From an uncultured Coriobacteriaceae bacterium (GTDB lineage Bacteria; Actinomycetota; Coriobacteriia; Coriobacteriales; Atopobiaceae): a DNA stretch of 64,000 bases. Positions 7,854 through 16,688 of this stretch are shown piece by piece. Made by a program: the position numbers and the translations under genes. The stretch covers positions 32,001 to 96,000 of the forward strand of contig CADCHF010000004.1 in the NCBI GenBank assembly GCA_902801175.1, given 5' to 3'. The notes below the pieces were generated by a model. That model was not told the DNA's origin, did not search any database, and saw nothing but the letters and a program-made list of their open reading frames with translations. Each line of letters starts with the position of its first letter. The first letter of the stretch is position 1.

Positions 7854-8399
7854 CTAGTAGTTGACCGAGACCTCCTCGAAATAGCTCTGCGGGTGGTTGC
7901 AGGTCGGGCAAACCTTGGGTGCCTTCTCACCAACGTGCAGGTGACCGCAGTTGATGCACTTCCAGACCTTCACGCCCTCGCGCTCAAAGACCTCGCCCTT
8001 CTCAACGCGCTCGGCGAGCTTGCGATAGCGCTCCTCGTGGGCCTTCTCGATGGCGCCGACCAGGCGGAACTTGGCGGCGATCTCGGTGAAGCCCTCCTCC
8101 TTGGCGGTCTCGGCAAAGCCGGCGTACATGGAGGTCCACTCCTCGTTCTCGCCAGCGGCAGCGTCAAGCAGGTTGGTCAGGGTATCGGGCACAGCACCGC
8201 CGTGCAGATACTTGAACCAAAGCTTTGCGTGCTCCTTCTCGTTGCGCGAGGTCTCCAGGAAGATGTCCTGAATCTGGACATAGCCTTCCTTCTTGGCCTG
8301 GCTCGCAAAGTACTGATACTTGGTGTGAGCCTGCGACTCGCCAGCAAAGGCAAACTCAAGGTTCTTCTTCGTCTGCGAACTCTCAAAGTCTACTGCCAT
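7854..8399 (-). CDS. rbr: Rubrerythrin
   Basis: A 181-aa non-haem di-iron peroxidase that protects anaerobes by reducing hydrogen peroxide. The N-terminal ferritin-like four-helix part carries the paired iron ligands ([27 protein letters not shown], then [25 protein letters not shown]). The C-terminal rubredoxin domain has both CxxC pairs ([12 protein letters not shown] and [14 protein letters not shown]). The start at 8399 follows a GAGAGGAGA site; an upstream in-frame extension is not supported. A strong terminator follows, so it is the last gene of its transcript. Electrons may come from the mini-rubredoxin or flavin reductase elsewhere in the window, which is speculative. Confidence 0.96.
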   Translation of the reverse strand: MAVDFESSQTKKNLEFAFAGESQAHTKYQYFASQAKKEGYVQIQDIFLETSRNEKEHAKLWFKYLHGGAVPDTLTNLLDAAAGENEEWTSMYAGFAETAKEEGFTEIAAKFRLVGAIEKAHEERYRKLAERVEKGEVFEREGVKVWKCINCGHLHVGEKAPKVCPTCNHPQSYFEEVSVNY

Positions 8400-8668
8400 G
8401 CGCATCTCCTCTCCCTCGAGCGCCCACGCTGCCGAACGCAACGCGGTCACGCTGCTAATCAACAATGCGGCTGGCCCCGCCAGCCACTCTCTATCCTACC
8501 GCACGACGCGAACGGCGGCGAGACTACGACCAAAAATACCCTTTGGGGACCTGCTTGGCACGTGTTTTGGAAGGGCGAGCGGTGACGTGGCTGGACCTTC
8601 AGAAGCATCTGCAATCTTTGAGTTTATTGAGCTAGATCAGTGCGGCATCGACACTTTGCCCGCGAGCG

Positions 8669-9553
8669 CTAGACCATCCAAACGCCGTCGGCCTCGTGGC
8701 AAAAGCCCTCGCCGGCAAGCTCTTCTAGAATCGAGCCCACCGCGGACTCGGACACGGCGTCGCGACCCTCTTTGCGCTCCTGCTCGGACAGCTCGCGCGC
8801 AACTAGGGCAACGTCGACGCCCTCTCGGTGCGCGAGCAGACTGCGCACCACCATTGCCCGCTTTTGCCTATGCGAGCCCTCAAAGCGGCTCTGCTTTACA
8901 TGCGTACGCGAGCGCCGCGAAGGGTTGGGCACTGTCTTTTTTAGGTATGCACCGTAGTCGAGCAGGGCGTAGTACCAGCTTCGCGGGTCATCGTTGGGAT
9001 CGGAGCCGTCCTTTGGGCAGGTTGCCTCGACCAGAGGCACCAGCTCGCGGTCGGGCACCGCTACAGCCTCGGGGTAGAGCTCGTGCAGAAAAACCGTGCG
9101 GACGTTTGTCTCGAGATAGACCCCAGGGAGGTCAAAGGCAAAGGCGCGGATACCTGCTGCCGTGGCGGGCCCTATACCAGGCAGGGCAACAAGCTCCTTG
9201 AGCTCGCGCGGCATCTTGCCACCCGCGTCCGAGACCGACTGCGCCGCCTTGAGCACGGCGAGCGCGCGACGGTTGTACCCAAGCCCCTGCCACTCGCCGA
9301 GCACATCGGCAGCCGACGACGACGCAAGCGCCTCGATGGTTGGGAACCGCGTGAGCCAGCGCTGCCAGCGCCCGTCAACGCGGGATACCTGTGTTTGTTG
9401 GAGCATGACCTCGCTGATCCATATGGCATAGGGATCTTGCGTGCGTCGCCATGGCAGGTCGCGATACAAATGCCGCCCGCGCTCAAGCACCAGTTCTCTG
9501 AACGGCTTGAGCGCGTCGGTATCGTCTCCTATGTCGGCGAGGTCTTGCGTCAT
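8669..9553 (-). CDS. mutY: Adenine glycosylase of the clusterless MutY type
   Basis: A 294-aa HhH-GPD glycosylase that should remove adenine mispaired with 8-oxoguanine. It keeps the MutY active-site helix (ISEVMLQQTQV, with Glu48), GYNRRAL and the HhH LPGIGPATAAG. Two features differ from classical MutY. First, the four cysteines of the [4Fe-4S] loop are absent; only two scattered cysteines remain. Second, the catalytic aspartate position reads LETNVRTV, with Glu148 in place of Asp. The C-terminal NUDIX-like 8-oxoG-recognition domain is also missing. Clusterless MutY-like enzymes with an ETN motif are known from anaerobes. It starts 1 bp after the stop of the Rrf2 gene, so the two are co-transcribed. 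Confidence 0.85.
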   Translation of the reverse strand: MTQDLADIGDDTDALKPFRELVLERGRHLYRDLPWRRTQDPYAIWISEVMLQQTQVSRVDGRWQRWLTRFPTIEALASSSAADVLGEWQGLGYNRRALAVLKAAQSVSDAGGKMPRELKELVALPGIGPATAAGIRAFAFDLPGVYLETNVRTVFLHELYPEAVAVPDRELVPLVEATCPKDGSDPNDDPRSWYYALLDYGAYLKKTVPNPSRRSRTHVKQSRFEGSHRQKRAMVVRSLLAHREGVDVALVARELSEQERKEGRDAVSESAVGSILEELAGEGFCHEADGVWMV

Positions 9554-9554
9554 G

Positions 9555-10034
9555 CTACTCCTTGGCTTCCCTCATTGCCTCAAGTTCCTTGGCGGGAATT
9601 GCCTCAAAGACATACCCCGAACGCAGCGCCGGCGCAAGCCCCTCAACAACCACCTGGTAGAGCGTGACCGAGCCTAGATAGCTGCGAACAAGAAGCTCGA
9701 TCTCTGCCCAAATGCAATCGAAGCTACCGATCTCGGCGAGGTCGGCGTTCTTTTGCACAAACTCCGACGGAACGAGCGGGCCGTCCACAGCCTCGACGAT
9801 GTCGAGAAGCGTGGTCGTCTTTGCGTCAACCGCCAGCATCATGCCACCGTGCGGGCCACGCGTTGTACGAAGCAGCCCCGAGCGGACCATCTCATGCTGA
9901 ATAGTGCGAGCGAACGAGTACGGAATGTTGTTGGCCTCCGCAACCTCGCGAACCGAGACGACCTCGCCTTCGCTGACCTTTGCGACCTCCGCAAGCATGC
10001 GCAATGCATAGTCAAGCTTCTTGGAAATCTCCAC
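9555..10034 (-). CDS. Rrf2-family transcriptional regulator
   Basis: A 159-aa winged-helix regulator (VEISKKLDYALRMLAEVA; recognition helix region IPYSFARTIQHEMVRSGLL; wing GPHGGMMLA). The N-terminal layout is typical of the Rrf2/IscR/CymR family. The start is GTG at 10034, 6 nt after GGAGGG; the longer ATG reading has no ribosome site. Only one cysteine is present (SFDCIW), so it cannot bind an Fe-S cluster through the three-Cys pattern of IscR or NsrR and may sense a small molecule, as CymR does with its partner. It precedes mutY in an operon. The palindrome before metY is a possible target. Confidence 0.85.
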   Translation of the reverse strand: MEISKKLDYALRMLAEVAKVSEGEVVSVREVAEANNIPYSFARTIQHEMVRSGLLRTTRGPHGGMMLAVDAKTTTLLDIVEAVDGPLVPSEFVQKNADLAEIGSFDCIWAEIELLVRSYLGSVTLYQVVVEGLAPALRSGYVFEAIPAKELEAMREAKE

Positions 10035-10263
10035 GATGTTCCCTCCTACACCGAAAGAGCCAAAAATCGATTGTTGGCAGCCGGTATGGCACCCATGGCT
10101 ACCAAAATCAGCATAGGGCATTTTGCTGTAATTGTGTCTACTAGCTGGAAATATATGCGCAGATAGAAATAAAAAGGACCGCTTGTGGAGCCATTTTTCA
10201 CAGTTGATGCGCGTACCTTAATGTGTGCGTGACGGTGGTGGCAATTGTGGCTGCCTGCGTGCG

Positions 10264-10298
10264 GGCGTGTCATCGGGACGTACACTTTGACACGCCCC
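10264..10298. repeat. B-type half element (single hairpin arm)
   Basis: One arm of the B family: GCGTGTCA and TGACACGC pair across a loop containing GGGACGTACACTT. No inverted partner is present nearby. It lies just downstream of the tRNA-Asp terminator. Confidence 0.6.
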
Positions 10299-10340
10299 TT
10301 GGTGACCTTTGCGGACCGGAATGGTGTGTCTCGAGATAAG

Positions 10341-10364
10341 AAAAAAGCCTCCGAAGGGAGGCTT
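10341..10364 (-). terminator. Intrinsic terminator after tRNA-Asp
   Basis: On the minus strand AAGCCTCC pairs with GGAGGCTT over a 4-nt loop and runs into a T-tract (TTTTTTC), about 10 bp beyond the tRNA CCA end. Confidence 0.85.
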
Positions 10365-10374
10365 GGAAGTGCAA

Positions 10375-10451
10375 TGGCGGGATGTAAGGGACTTGAACCC
10401 TCGACCTCCGACGTGACAGGCCGGCGCTCTAACCAGCTGAGCTAACACCCC
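10375..10451 (-). tRNA. tRNA-Asp (GTC anticodon)
   Basis: A 77-nt cloverleaf on the minus strand with CCA encoded. The acceptor stem is GGGGTGT with ACATCCC, discriminator G. The D-arm has AGCTCAGCTGGTTAGAGC. The anticodon stem CCGGC/GTCGG encloses loop CTGTCAC, giving anticodon GTC. The T-arm contains GGTTCAAGTCC. A terminator follows, so it is expressed on its own. Confidence 0.95.
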
Positions 10452-10605
10452 GTTCATCTGGTGCGAGGGTTATTGTACACATAGCATGTGTCTCTTGTCT
10501 AGGGGGTATTTCAAAATTTTTTTGCCCTCGATTTCGATGCGCGCCGCGACTGCTCTCAGGACGTCCCGCAGGCATGTTTGGCCTGTTCGGCCCCGCACCA
10601 CAGCC

Positions 10606-10644
10606 ATAAAAACAGGCGCAGACGGCATGTGATCCGTCTGCGCC
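10606..10644 (-). terminator. Intrinsic terminator after the 336-aa membrane protein gene
   Basis: On the minus strand an 11-bp perfect stem (GGCGCAGACGG paired with CCGTCTGCGCC, 8-nt loop) is followed by TGTTTTTAT. It ends the dnaX-ybaB-recR-membrane protein transcript. Confidence 0.85.
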
Positions 10645-10718
10645 TTATAGATTAAAAGCAAAACCCGCACCTGCAATGCGGCCACGCGCCGCAAAAGGCG
10701 CCGCTCGCCAGCCCTACC

Positions 10719-11729
10719 CTACTCGGACTCGAGGCTCACGGTAAAGCTTCCGCCATCCGCCGTGCTAATAAGAATCTCGGAGCCGCTCAGGCGTGCGTCC
10801 GTGATCTCGCCCTGGCGAACAATGGGCTGGCCACTGCCATCGGTTACCTGCTGCGTCACCGAACCGCCGCCCAGCGGGTGCGCAATGAGGTCCCAGGTGC
10901 CATCGGGCAGGTTCTCAGGGACGATAAAGATCGTGTTGTAGAGCACCAGCGCAACGGGCGTGCCCTTGAGCTCATAAATCACTGCGGGCTTTTCGGAACC
11001 CTCGGAGGTGCTGGTGAGCGCATAGATGCCCGTATCCTGCTGGGTGAGCATATAGGTGACGTCGTGATACTGGATGCCCTTGCCCGGGTCTACCTGCGTC
11101 TGCTCGACCTCACCGGGAGTCTCCTCGGCGTTGACCGAGCCAAGGGCGCGCGAGATCAGCCATCCCGTGCCACCCACGACCAGCACTGCGGCAAGCGCAA
11201 GCAGCACAAAGACCTTCTTGTTGGTCTTGACCTCGGCCTCGTGCCGCTCCACGTGCGGACGCCCCGCAGAGCTCATGCGAACGGCCTCCATAGGCCTGGC
11301 GTTCTCGAGCCTAAACGACGCCGTCTGGCTGGCATTGGCGCGCGTGGTCACGCGAGCGCCGTCCTTTGCCTCGATGCGCTGGAACGAGCCTGTCTCGCTG
11401 GGGTCCACGTCAATGGGGCGCGGGGCGTCTCCCATGCGGGTCTCCTGGTCGCCGTCGATGATGGGCACGAGGTCGGCGAGCGTCGAATCGGGAATGGGCA
11501 TTAGGTCCGCTGCGTCTGCCGTGGCCGCAGGAGCCACAGCCGGCGCAACGGGCTCGGGCACAGGGACCGTCTCCCTAGGCGCGGGTGCCGCCGCTGGCAC
11601 CTCGGGTACCTGGACCTCCCGGGCAGGGGCCATCGGCTCCTCTGCAGGACTATCTACACGCGGAGCCGCGTGGCGACCTGCCGCCGAATGACGTCCGTGG
11701 CGCGGTGCGCTGCTCTCGTCTGCTGCCAT
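10719..11729 (-). CDS. Single-pass membrane protein of unknown function
   Basis: A 336-aa protein that I do not recognise. Residues 1-175 are cytoplasmic, rich in Ala/Pro/Glu, probably disordered. They contain two similar motifs, PSETGSFQRIE and ASQTASFRLEN, about 25 residues apart. One membrane helix follows (KVFVLLALAAVLVVGGTGWLI). The outer domain of about 130 residues (QYHDVTYMLTQQDTGIYALT and on) looks beta-rich. The arrangement resembles actinobacterial proteins with a cytoplasmic tail that may be phosphorylated or bound by partners. The start at 11729 follows AGGGGA. It is the last gene after recR, before a strong terminator. Function is unknown. Confidence 0.7.
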   Translation of the reverse strand: MAADESSAPRHGRHSAAGRHAAPRVDSPAEEPMAPAREVQVPEVPAAAPAPRETVPVPEPVAPAVAPAATADAADLMPIPDSTLADLVPIIDGDQETRMGDAPRPIDVDPSETGSFQRIEAKDGARVTTRANASQTASFRLENARPMEAVRMSSAGRPHVERHEAEVKTNKKVFVLLALAAVLVVGGTGWLISRALGSVNAEETPGEVEQTQVDPGKGIQYHDVTYMLTQQDTGIYALTSTSEGSEKPAVIYELKGTPVALVLYNTIFIVPENLPDGTWDLIAHPLGGGSVTQQVTDGSGQPIVRQGEITDARLSGSEILISTADGGSFTVSLESE

Positions 11730-11763
11730 TGCTTCCCCTTTCGGCTCTTTACCGAGCCTTATG

Positions 11764-12381
11764 CTACACCCTACGGCGCGCCTCGATGGCCCTACCTAGG
11801 GTTACTTCATCAGCATATTCCAGATCGCCGCCTACGGGCAAACCGCTTGCAAGGCGAGACACGCTCACGCCTAGCGGGTTGATGGTGCGCGCAAGGTAGG
11901 TTGCGGTGGTTTCGCCCTCAACGTCGGGGTTGGTGGCCAAGATGACCTCCTGCACCTCGCCTGACGCCAGGCGCTGCAGCAGCTCGCGCACATGCAGCTG
12001 CTCGGGACCAATCTTGTCCATGGGCGAGATGACGCCACCCAACACATGGTAGAGGCCGTGGTAGGCGCCCGTCTTTTCGATGGCGGCCACGTCGCGCGGC
12101 TCCGACACCACGCAGATTGCGGTGCGGTCGCGGCGCGAGTCTGCGCAGATGTCGCAGGTGTCGCGCGTTGCGTACGAGAAGCAGATGGGGCAAAAGTGCA
12201 CCTGACGCTTGACGTCAATGATGGCGTTGGACAGGCGCCTGGCCTCCTCGGCATCCGCCTCGAGCAGGTAGTAGGCAATGCGCTGCGCCGACTTGGGACC
12301 AATGCCCGGAAGCCTTCCCAGCTCGTCGAGCAGACGCTGCAGGGCGCGGCCGTCGTTTGCGGTCGAATCGAACGCTGCCAT
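11764..12381 (-). CDS. recR: Recombination mediator protein RecR
   Basis: A 205-aa DNA-binding protein of the RecFOR pathway that helps load RecA at single-strand gaps. The order is an N-terminal HhH ([20 protein letters not shown]), a four-Cys zinc finger (CPIC...CDIC, about residues 64-80), then a Toprim domain ([16 protein letters not shown] and [15 protein letters not shown]). It starts 2 bp after the ybaB stop. The linkage SRP RNA-dnaX-ybaB-recR matches the classical order in Bacillus and many other bacteria. Confidence 0.97.
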   Translation of the reverse strand: MAAFDSTANDGRALQRLLDELGRLPGIGPKSAQRIAYYLLEADAEEARRLSNAIIDVKRQVHFCPICFSYATRDTCDICADSRRDRTAICVVSEPRDVAAIEKTGAYHGLYHVLGGVISPMDKIGPEQLHVRELLQRLASGEVQEVILATNPDVEGETTATYLARTINPLGVSVSRLASGLPVGGDLEYADEVTLGRAIEARRRV

Positions 12382-12383
12382 GT

Positions 12384-12707
12384 TTAGAACAGCCCCGGCA
12401 TTCCCGGCATGTTCAGGCCGCCAGTGATAGCGCTGACCTGCTGGTTTGCGACCTGCTGTGCGTTGGCGAGCATCTCGTTGACGGCAGCGAGGACGGTGTC
12501 CTGGAGCATCTCGGTATCGTCCTCGTCGAGGCCGAGCTGAGCGCCGTCGATGGCGATGGCATTGATGTCGCCGTTGGCCGTGCCCTTGACGGTGACCATG
12601 CCGCCGCCGGCGGTGCCGGTGACCTCAATGTCACAGAGCTTGTCCTGGGCCTCGGCGAGCTGGCGCTGCATCTTTTGCGCCTGCTTCATCATCTGCTGCA
12701 TGTTCAT
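12384..12707 (-). CDS. ybaB: YbaB/EbfC family nucleoid-associated protein
   Basis: A 107-aa small DNA-binding protein that forms dimers and is found between dnaX and recR in many genomes. It starts [21 protein letters not shown], a typical amphipathic helix, and has the central sheet [19 protein letters not shown]. The start at 12707 follows GAGAGGATCC. The spacing to dnaX is 46 bp and to recR 2 bp, so all three are co-expressed. Confidence 0.95.
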   Translation of the reverse strand: MNMQQMMKQAQKMQRQLAEAQDKLCDIEVTGTAGGGMVTVKGTANGDINAIAIDGAQLGLDEDDTEMLQDTVLAAVNEMLANAQQVANQQVSAITGGLNMPGMPGLF

Positions 12708-12753
12708 GGGTGGATCCTCTCTGCGCGTTGGCGCATATGTGCTGGTAGGTTAG

Positions 12754-15738
12754 CTAGTCCTCGTCCTCGTAGTCGGCGTCGTCCACCGGCTCGTCGGCGT
12801 AGCTGTCATCGGTTTCAAAGTCCTCGGCGTCGCTCGCCGCGTCATCTACCATCTCGTCCTCTTCGGGGGCCTCCGAGATGTAGTTGACCCCCTCGCCAAA
12901 GACCTCGGTCATGAGAGCAACGAGGTCCGCAGGGATGCCTGCTGCCTTGCGCGTGCGCTTGGGCTTGGCGGTCTCTGCGGCAGGCTCGGACGCCGGGACA
13001 TTTGGCTGCGCGGGCTCGGGAGCGGGCTGCGCGGGCGCGGGCTCTTGCTGGGCGGCCTGTGCCGCCGGGACCTCTTGGGTCTGAGGCACAGCGGGAGCCG
13101 ACTGAGTCGAGCTGACAACGGCCTGCGTCGCCTGTGGCTGGGTTGGCGCGGGCTGCGTGCCATGGCTGGCAGTGGCCTGCGGCTTTTGCGCGGCAGGCTG
13201 ACCTGCCTCGACCGGCGCGGCCGGTTGCCGAGGCTGCTGCCACGGAGCCTGCGCGGGCTGCTGGGGCTGAGGCTTGGCTTCCTGCCATGGAACCTGAGCG
13301 GGCTGCTGGGGCATCGTAGCTGCAGGCGCGGGCGGCTGCTGACGTGTGGGAGTTGGCGCTGGCGCCTGCTCCGGCGCACCAAACAGGTAGTCCTCCTCGT
13401 AGGGCGAGGCGTCAAAGTCATCGTAGGGGACGTACTCGTCATCGTCGTCCGCCGGCTCGGGCTCCCAAGGAGCCGCGTAGGTCTGGGCCGGCTGTGGCGC
13501 CTGGGCCGGAGCGGCTGCCTGCGCGGGAGTACTTACGGACTGAGGCGCTGCTGCCCGCTGGTTTTGAGCAGCCTGTGCCTGCACATACGGGCCCTGCGCG
13601 GATGCCGCCTGCGACGTTGCCGCAGACTGAGTCGCTCGTTCAGCCTGCGGGCTGGGATTTGGCTGCTGCGTAGGAGCGGCCTGCTGTGGAGCTTGTGCTA
13701 CGGGGCGCTCCTGTAGCTGTGGAGCGCCTGCCTGAGGCGCCCTGGGCGCCTCCTGCGCCTGCGAGCTCACAGGTGCCTGAGTAGCCCCTGTCGCGGGCGC
13801 AGAGGTCTGCTGTGGCCTTGTGGGAGCCTGCTGCGCATTGCCGGCAGGGGCGGCGCTCGCGGCACGCGCCTGCTGCGCCGCGCGGGCGGACCCAGCCTCT
13901 ACGAACATGGCCTTTCGGTTGCCAAAGACCTGCTTGACCAGCGGGTCAAGGTTGGCGCGCACGTCCTTGCGCTCGAGCATGCGGAAGGCGAATCCCGAGC
14001 CCTTGGGAAGCGAAACGATCAGCTGGTGGCCGTCGTCCGCAACGGCGGTCGAGTTCATGAGCAGCGAGCCGTGCTGCGGGAAGTTTGCCAGCAGGGTGTC
14101 AACAACCTGTCGCCAACCACGCTGGAGATCGCCCTGACTGATCGCTGCCGGTGCAGCCTCGGTCGTTGGCTGTGGGGCGGGAGCGGTCGGTTGCGGAGCT
14201 GGAGTCGCGGTTTGTTGCGCTGGAGCAGGAGGTGCCTGTGGGGGCTTGGCCTCCGTCCGTCGCTCTGCCGCAGGATAGGGCCTGCCGCTAGGCCTTTGCG
14301 CAGGTTGAGAACCTGCAGGCGAGCCCTGTTGTGGGGCGGCTGCCGTACGCGGCGCAGACGTCTGCGGAGCCTGCTGGACCGGAGCCTGCTGGACCGGGGC
14401 CTGCGGGGCTGCCGTCTGCTGAGCTGGGGCAGGAGCCAGCGGTGTCACTGGACGGGTCGGCTGCTCAGCCGCTCGCGCACTCTGCGCGGCAGCCGCATGA
14501 GCCTGAGGCGCACTCTCTCCCCTGTCGGCCGGCCGCTGCGCCGCAGCAGCCTCGGCAGCCTGCGCCTTGCGCGCACCCGGGGCAGAGAGCGCTGCAACCT
14601 GCCGCTCGAGCGTGGCTACGCGGTCGGCAAGCGCCTCAATCGTGAGCTCCGACTGCGGGCGGGCAATCTTGGTGAGCGCCACCTCGAGCACAAGGCGCTG
14701 GTTGGTGGCCACGCGCATCTCGGTGGAGGCATTGGAGAGCAGCTCCAGGGCACGCGCCACACGGTCGACCGAGCCAAAGGCCTGCGCCTCGCGCGTGAGG
14801 GCCGGAAGGTCGTCGTCGGTGGCCGTGGTTATGCCCGAACGCACGCCAATGGCCGAGACCACGTACACGTCGCGCAGGCGCGCAGTAAGCGCACGGGTAA
14901 ACTGCAGCAGGTCGCGACCAACCTCAACCAAGCTCTCTACCTGCGCAAACAGACCTGGCACATCACGGTTTGCCATGCCCAGGCTCATACGCTCGAGCGT
15001 TGAGGCCGAGACCTCGCCCAGCACGTCGCGCGCCACGTCCACGGTGATGTTCCCGCCGCCCGAAACCGAGAGCTGCTCGAGCTCCGAAATGGCGTCTCGC
15101 ATGCCGCCGCGCGCATGGCGAACCACCAGCTCGAGCGCCTCGGGGTCGTACCCAAAGCCCTCGCGCTCGCAGATGTAGGCCAGTCGTGCCTGGATATCGG
15201 CGTTGCCAATGGAGTGAAAGTCAAAGCGCTGCACGCGCGAAAGAATGGTCTCGGGGATCTTTTGCGGATCGGTGGTGCAAAGAACAAAGACCACGTGCGA
15301 CGGCGGCTCCTCAAGCGTCTTGAGCAGCGCGTTGAACGCTGCCGTGGTAAGCATGTGGACCTCGTCGATGATGTACATCTTGTAGGCACCGCGCGTTGGC
15401 GCAAAGCTCACTCGGCTAATGATCTCTTCGCGCACGTTGTCGACGCCCGTGCGGCTTGCCGCGTCCAGCTCGTAGACGTCGGGATGCTCGCCGGAGGCAA
15501 TGTCCTTGCACTGCTCGCAGGTGCCGTCGGGCAGGTGTCCCGGCCCTTGCTCGCACAGAAGCGCCTTGGCCAGCAGGCGAGCCATAGTGGTCTTGCCCGT
15601 GCCGCGAGGCCCGCAAAACAGGTATGCGTGACTGGTACGACCCTCGAGCACCGCATGCTCGAGCGTCGTGACAACGTGGGTTTGCCCAACCACATCCGCA
15701 AAGGTCTGCGGGCGATACTTTGTGTAGAGCGACTCCAT
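12754..15738 (-). CDS. dnaX: DNA polymerase III subunit gamma/tau with very long low-complexity region
   Basis: The clamp-loader ATPase and organiser of the replicase, 994 aa. The N-terminal AAA+ part (about 1-370) shows Walker A GPRGTGKTTMARLLAKALLC, zinc-binding cysteines (CEQGP and GTCEQCKDIA), Walker B MYIIDEVHMLT and the sensor TILSRVQRF. A second folded segment (about 545-620: DLQRGWRQVVDTLLANFPQ) sits between two long Ala/Gln/Pro-rich stretches. The C-terminus is acidic (PEEDEMVDDAASDAED). The total length exceeds the usual 550-650 aa because of the linkers. The chosen start (ATG 15738) follows GGGAGG; a GTG two codons earlier is possible. No clear slippery frameshift site was seen. 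Confidence 0.95.
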   Translation of the reverse strand: MESLYTKYRPQTFADVVGQTHVVTTLEHAVLEGRTSHAYLFCGPRGTGKTTMARLLAKALLCEQGPGHLPDGTCEQCKDIASGEHPDVYELDAASRTGVDNVREEIISRVSFAPTRGAYKMYIIDEVHMLTTAAFNALLKTLEEPPSHVVFVLCTTDPQKIPETILSRVQRFDFHSIGNADIQARLAYICEREGFGYDPEALELVVRHARGGMRDAISELEQLSVSGGGNITVDVARDVLGEVSASTLERMSLGMANRDVPGLFAQVESLVEVGRDLLQFTRALTARLRDVYVVSAIGVRSGITTATDDDLPALTREAQAFGSVDRVARALELLSNASTEMRVATNQRLVLEVALTKIARPQSELTIEALADRVATLERQVAALSAPGARKAQAAEAAAAQRPADRGESAPQAHAAAAQSARAAEQPTRPVTPLAPAPAQQTAAPQAPVQQAPVQQAPQTSAPRTAAAPQQGSPAGSQPAQRPSGRPYPAAERRTEAKPPQAPPAPAQQTATPAPQPTAPAPQPTTEAAPAAISQGDLQRGWRQVVDTLLANFPQHGSLLMNSTAVADDGHQLIVSLPKGSGFAFRMLERKDVRANLDPLVKQVFGNRKAMFVEAGSARAAQQARAASAAPAGNAQQAPTRPQQTSAPATGATQAPVSSQAQEAPRAPQAGAPQLQERPVAQAPQQAAPTQQPNPSPQAERATQSAATSQAASAQGPYVQAQAAQNQRAAAPQSVSTPAQAAAPAQAPQPAQTYAAPWEPEPADDDDEYVPYDDFDASPYEEDYLFGAPEQAPAPTPTRQQPPAPAATMPQQPAQVPWQEAKPQPQQPAQAPWQQPRQPAAPVEAGQPAAQKPQATASHGTQPAPTQPQATQAVVSSTQSAPAVPQTQEVPAAQAAQQEPAPAQPAPEPAQPNVPASEPAAETAKPKRTRKAAGIPADLVALMTEVFGEGVNYISEAPEEDEMVDDAASDAEDFETDDSYADEPVDDADYEDED

Positions 15739-15804
15739 GCGCACCTCCCTGCCGGTTCGCGTGAACCACCAGTATACGGCAGGAAGACCTCTCTCGGCGG
15801 GACC

Positions 15805-16005
15805 CTAAAGACCCACTTCTTCGAGACGGCTCACAATCTGACGCAAAACCATGGAGTTGGACCAGAGCTGCTGGTAGGTTGCGGTGCGAGCCTTGTCCTC
15901 GGCCTTTAGGCGCTCGAGCGTTGCCGTGGTTTGGGCAAGCTCGGCGCGGACCTTGCCCGCAAACAGGTCAAAGCGCTCCAAACGAAGCTCGTTTGCAGCG
16001 TCCAC
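15805..16005 (-). CDS. Small helical protein of unknown function
   Basis: A 66-aa protein starting at GTG 16005 (VDAANELRLERFDLFAGK), 2 bp after the dedA stop, with only a weak ribosome site (AAAGAG). The sequence is charged and heptad-like (LAQTTATLERLKAEDKARTATYQQL), which suggests a coiled coil. It lies 66 bp before dnaX in the same direction. I do not recognise a family. Codon use matches neighbouring genes and the product is plausible, but its existence rests on the reading frame and context only. Confidence 0.55.
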   Translation of the reverse strand: MDAANELRLERFDLFAGKVRAELAQTTATLERLKAEDKARTATYQQLWSNSMVLRQIVSRLEEVGL

Positions 16006-16007
16006 CG

Positions 16008-16652
16008 TTACTCTTTATTGCCAAAGCGGCTCTTGAGGAGACCCACCACTGTGGGGATCACGCTCACGCCAATGATGCCCAGAATGAGCATCTCAAAGTG
16101 CTCCTGCACAAAGGGGATACCTCCAAAGAAGTAGCCCAGCAGAACGAAGAGCGTCGACCAGGTGATGCCACCAATAACGTTGAACATAAAGAAGTTGTGC
16201 CATTTCATGCCGCCCATGCCCGCGAGGAACGGGACAAAGGTGCGGATGAACGGGAAGAAGCGTCCGAGGAAGATGGCGATGTTGCCCCACTTATCCAGGA
16301 AAGCCTCGCTCTTGGCAATGCGCTCGGGGGTCATGGCCTTGACCTTGCCGGAGCGGATGATGCGCTGGCCAAAGAAGTGGCCGATGAAGAAGTTGCACTG
16401 GTCGCCCAGGATGGCTGCGGCCCACGCAACGGCCAGCAGCGCCACGATGTTAAAGCCGCCGCCCTGCGCAAAGAAGCCCGAGGCAAACAGCAACGAGTCA
16501 CCAGGAAGGAACGGGAAGAAGACGACACCCGTCTCGATGAAGATGATCAGGAAGACAAAGCCGTATGCGGCGAGCGGACCAGCGGCGATCCAGCTGGCAA
16601 TGGCAGCACGAGGATCGCGGAGCAGGTCCATGATGAAGTTGACGAAGCCCAT
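16008..16652 (-). CDS. DedA family membrane protein
   Basis: A 214-aa integral membrane protein of the DedA/VTT family, members of which act in lipid-carrier or phospholipid flipping and envelope homeostasis. Motifs seen are FIETGVVFFPFLPGDSLLF, the family core GRFFPFIRTFVPFLAGMG and IGGITWSTLFVLLGYFFG. Four to five hydrophobic segments are present. The start at 16652 follows GGAGGG; the open frame extends further upstream, but that stretch overlaps the SRP RNA and is not protein-coding. It precedes the small gene and dnaX. Confidence 0.93.
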   Translation of the reverse strand: MGFVNFIMDLLRDPRAAIASWIAAGPLAAYGFVFLIIFIETGVVFFPFLPGDSLLFASGFFAQGGGFNIVALLAVAWAAAILGDQCNFFIGHFFGQRIIRSGKVKAMTPERIAKSEAFLDKWGNIAIFLGRFFPFIRTFVPFLAGMGGMKWHNFFMFNVIGGITWSTLFVLLGYFFGGIPFVQEHFEMLILGIIGVSVIPTVVGLLKSRFGNKE

Positions 16653-16688
16653 GATTTCCCTCCAGCATGGGTTTGAGGCATGAGAAAA

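Larger units (their letters stand above)
10035..10374. other. Intergenic region between the Rrf2 gene and tRNA-Asp
   Basis: This 340-bp gap holds a B-type half element at 10264-10298 and the tRNA terminator at 10341-10364. The first 150 bp next to the Rrf2 gene are AT-richer and should contain its promoter, but no clear -35/-10 pair stands out. No gene is supported. Confidence 0.45.

Noticed and set aside
12754..15738. Programmed frameshift in dnaX producing gamma
   Set aside because: No A-rich slippery heptamer with a following stem was seen near the end of the AAA+ domain.
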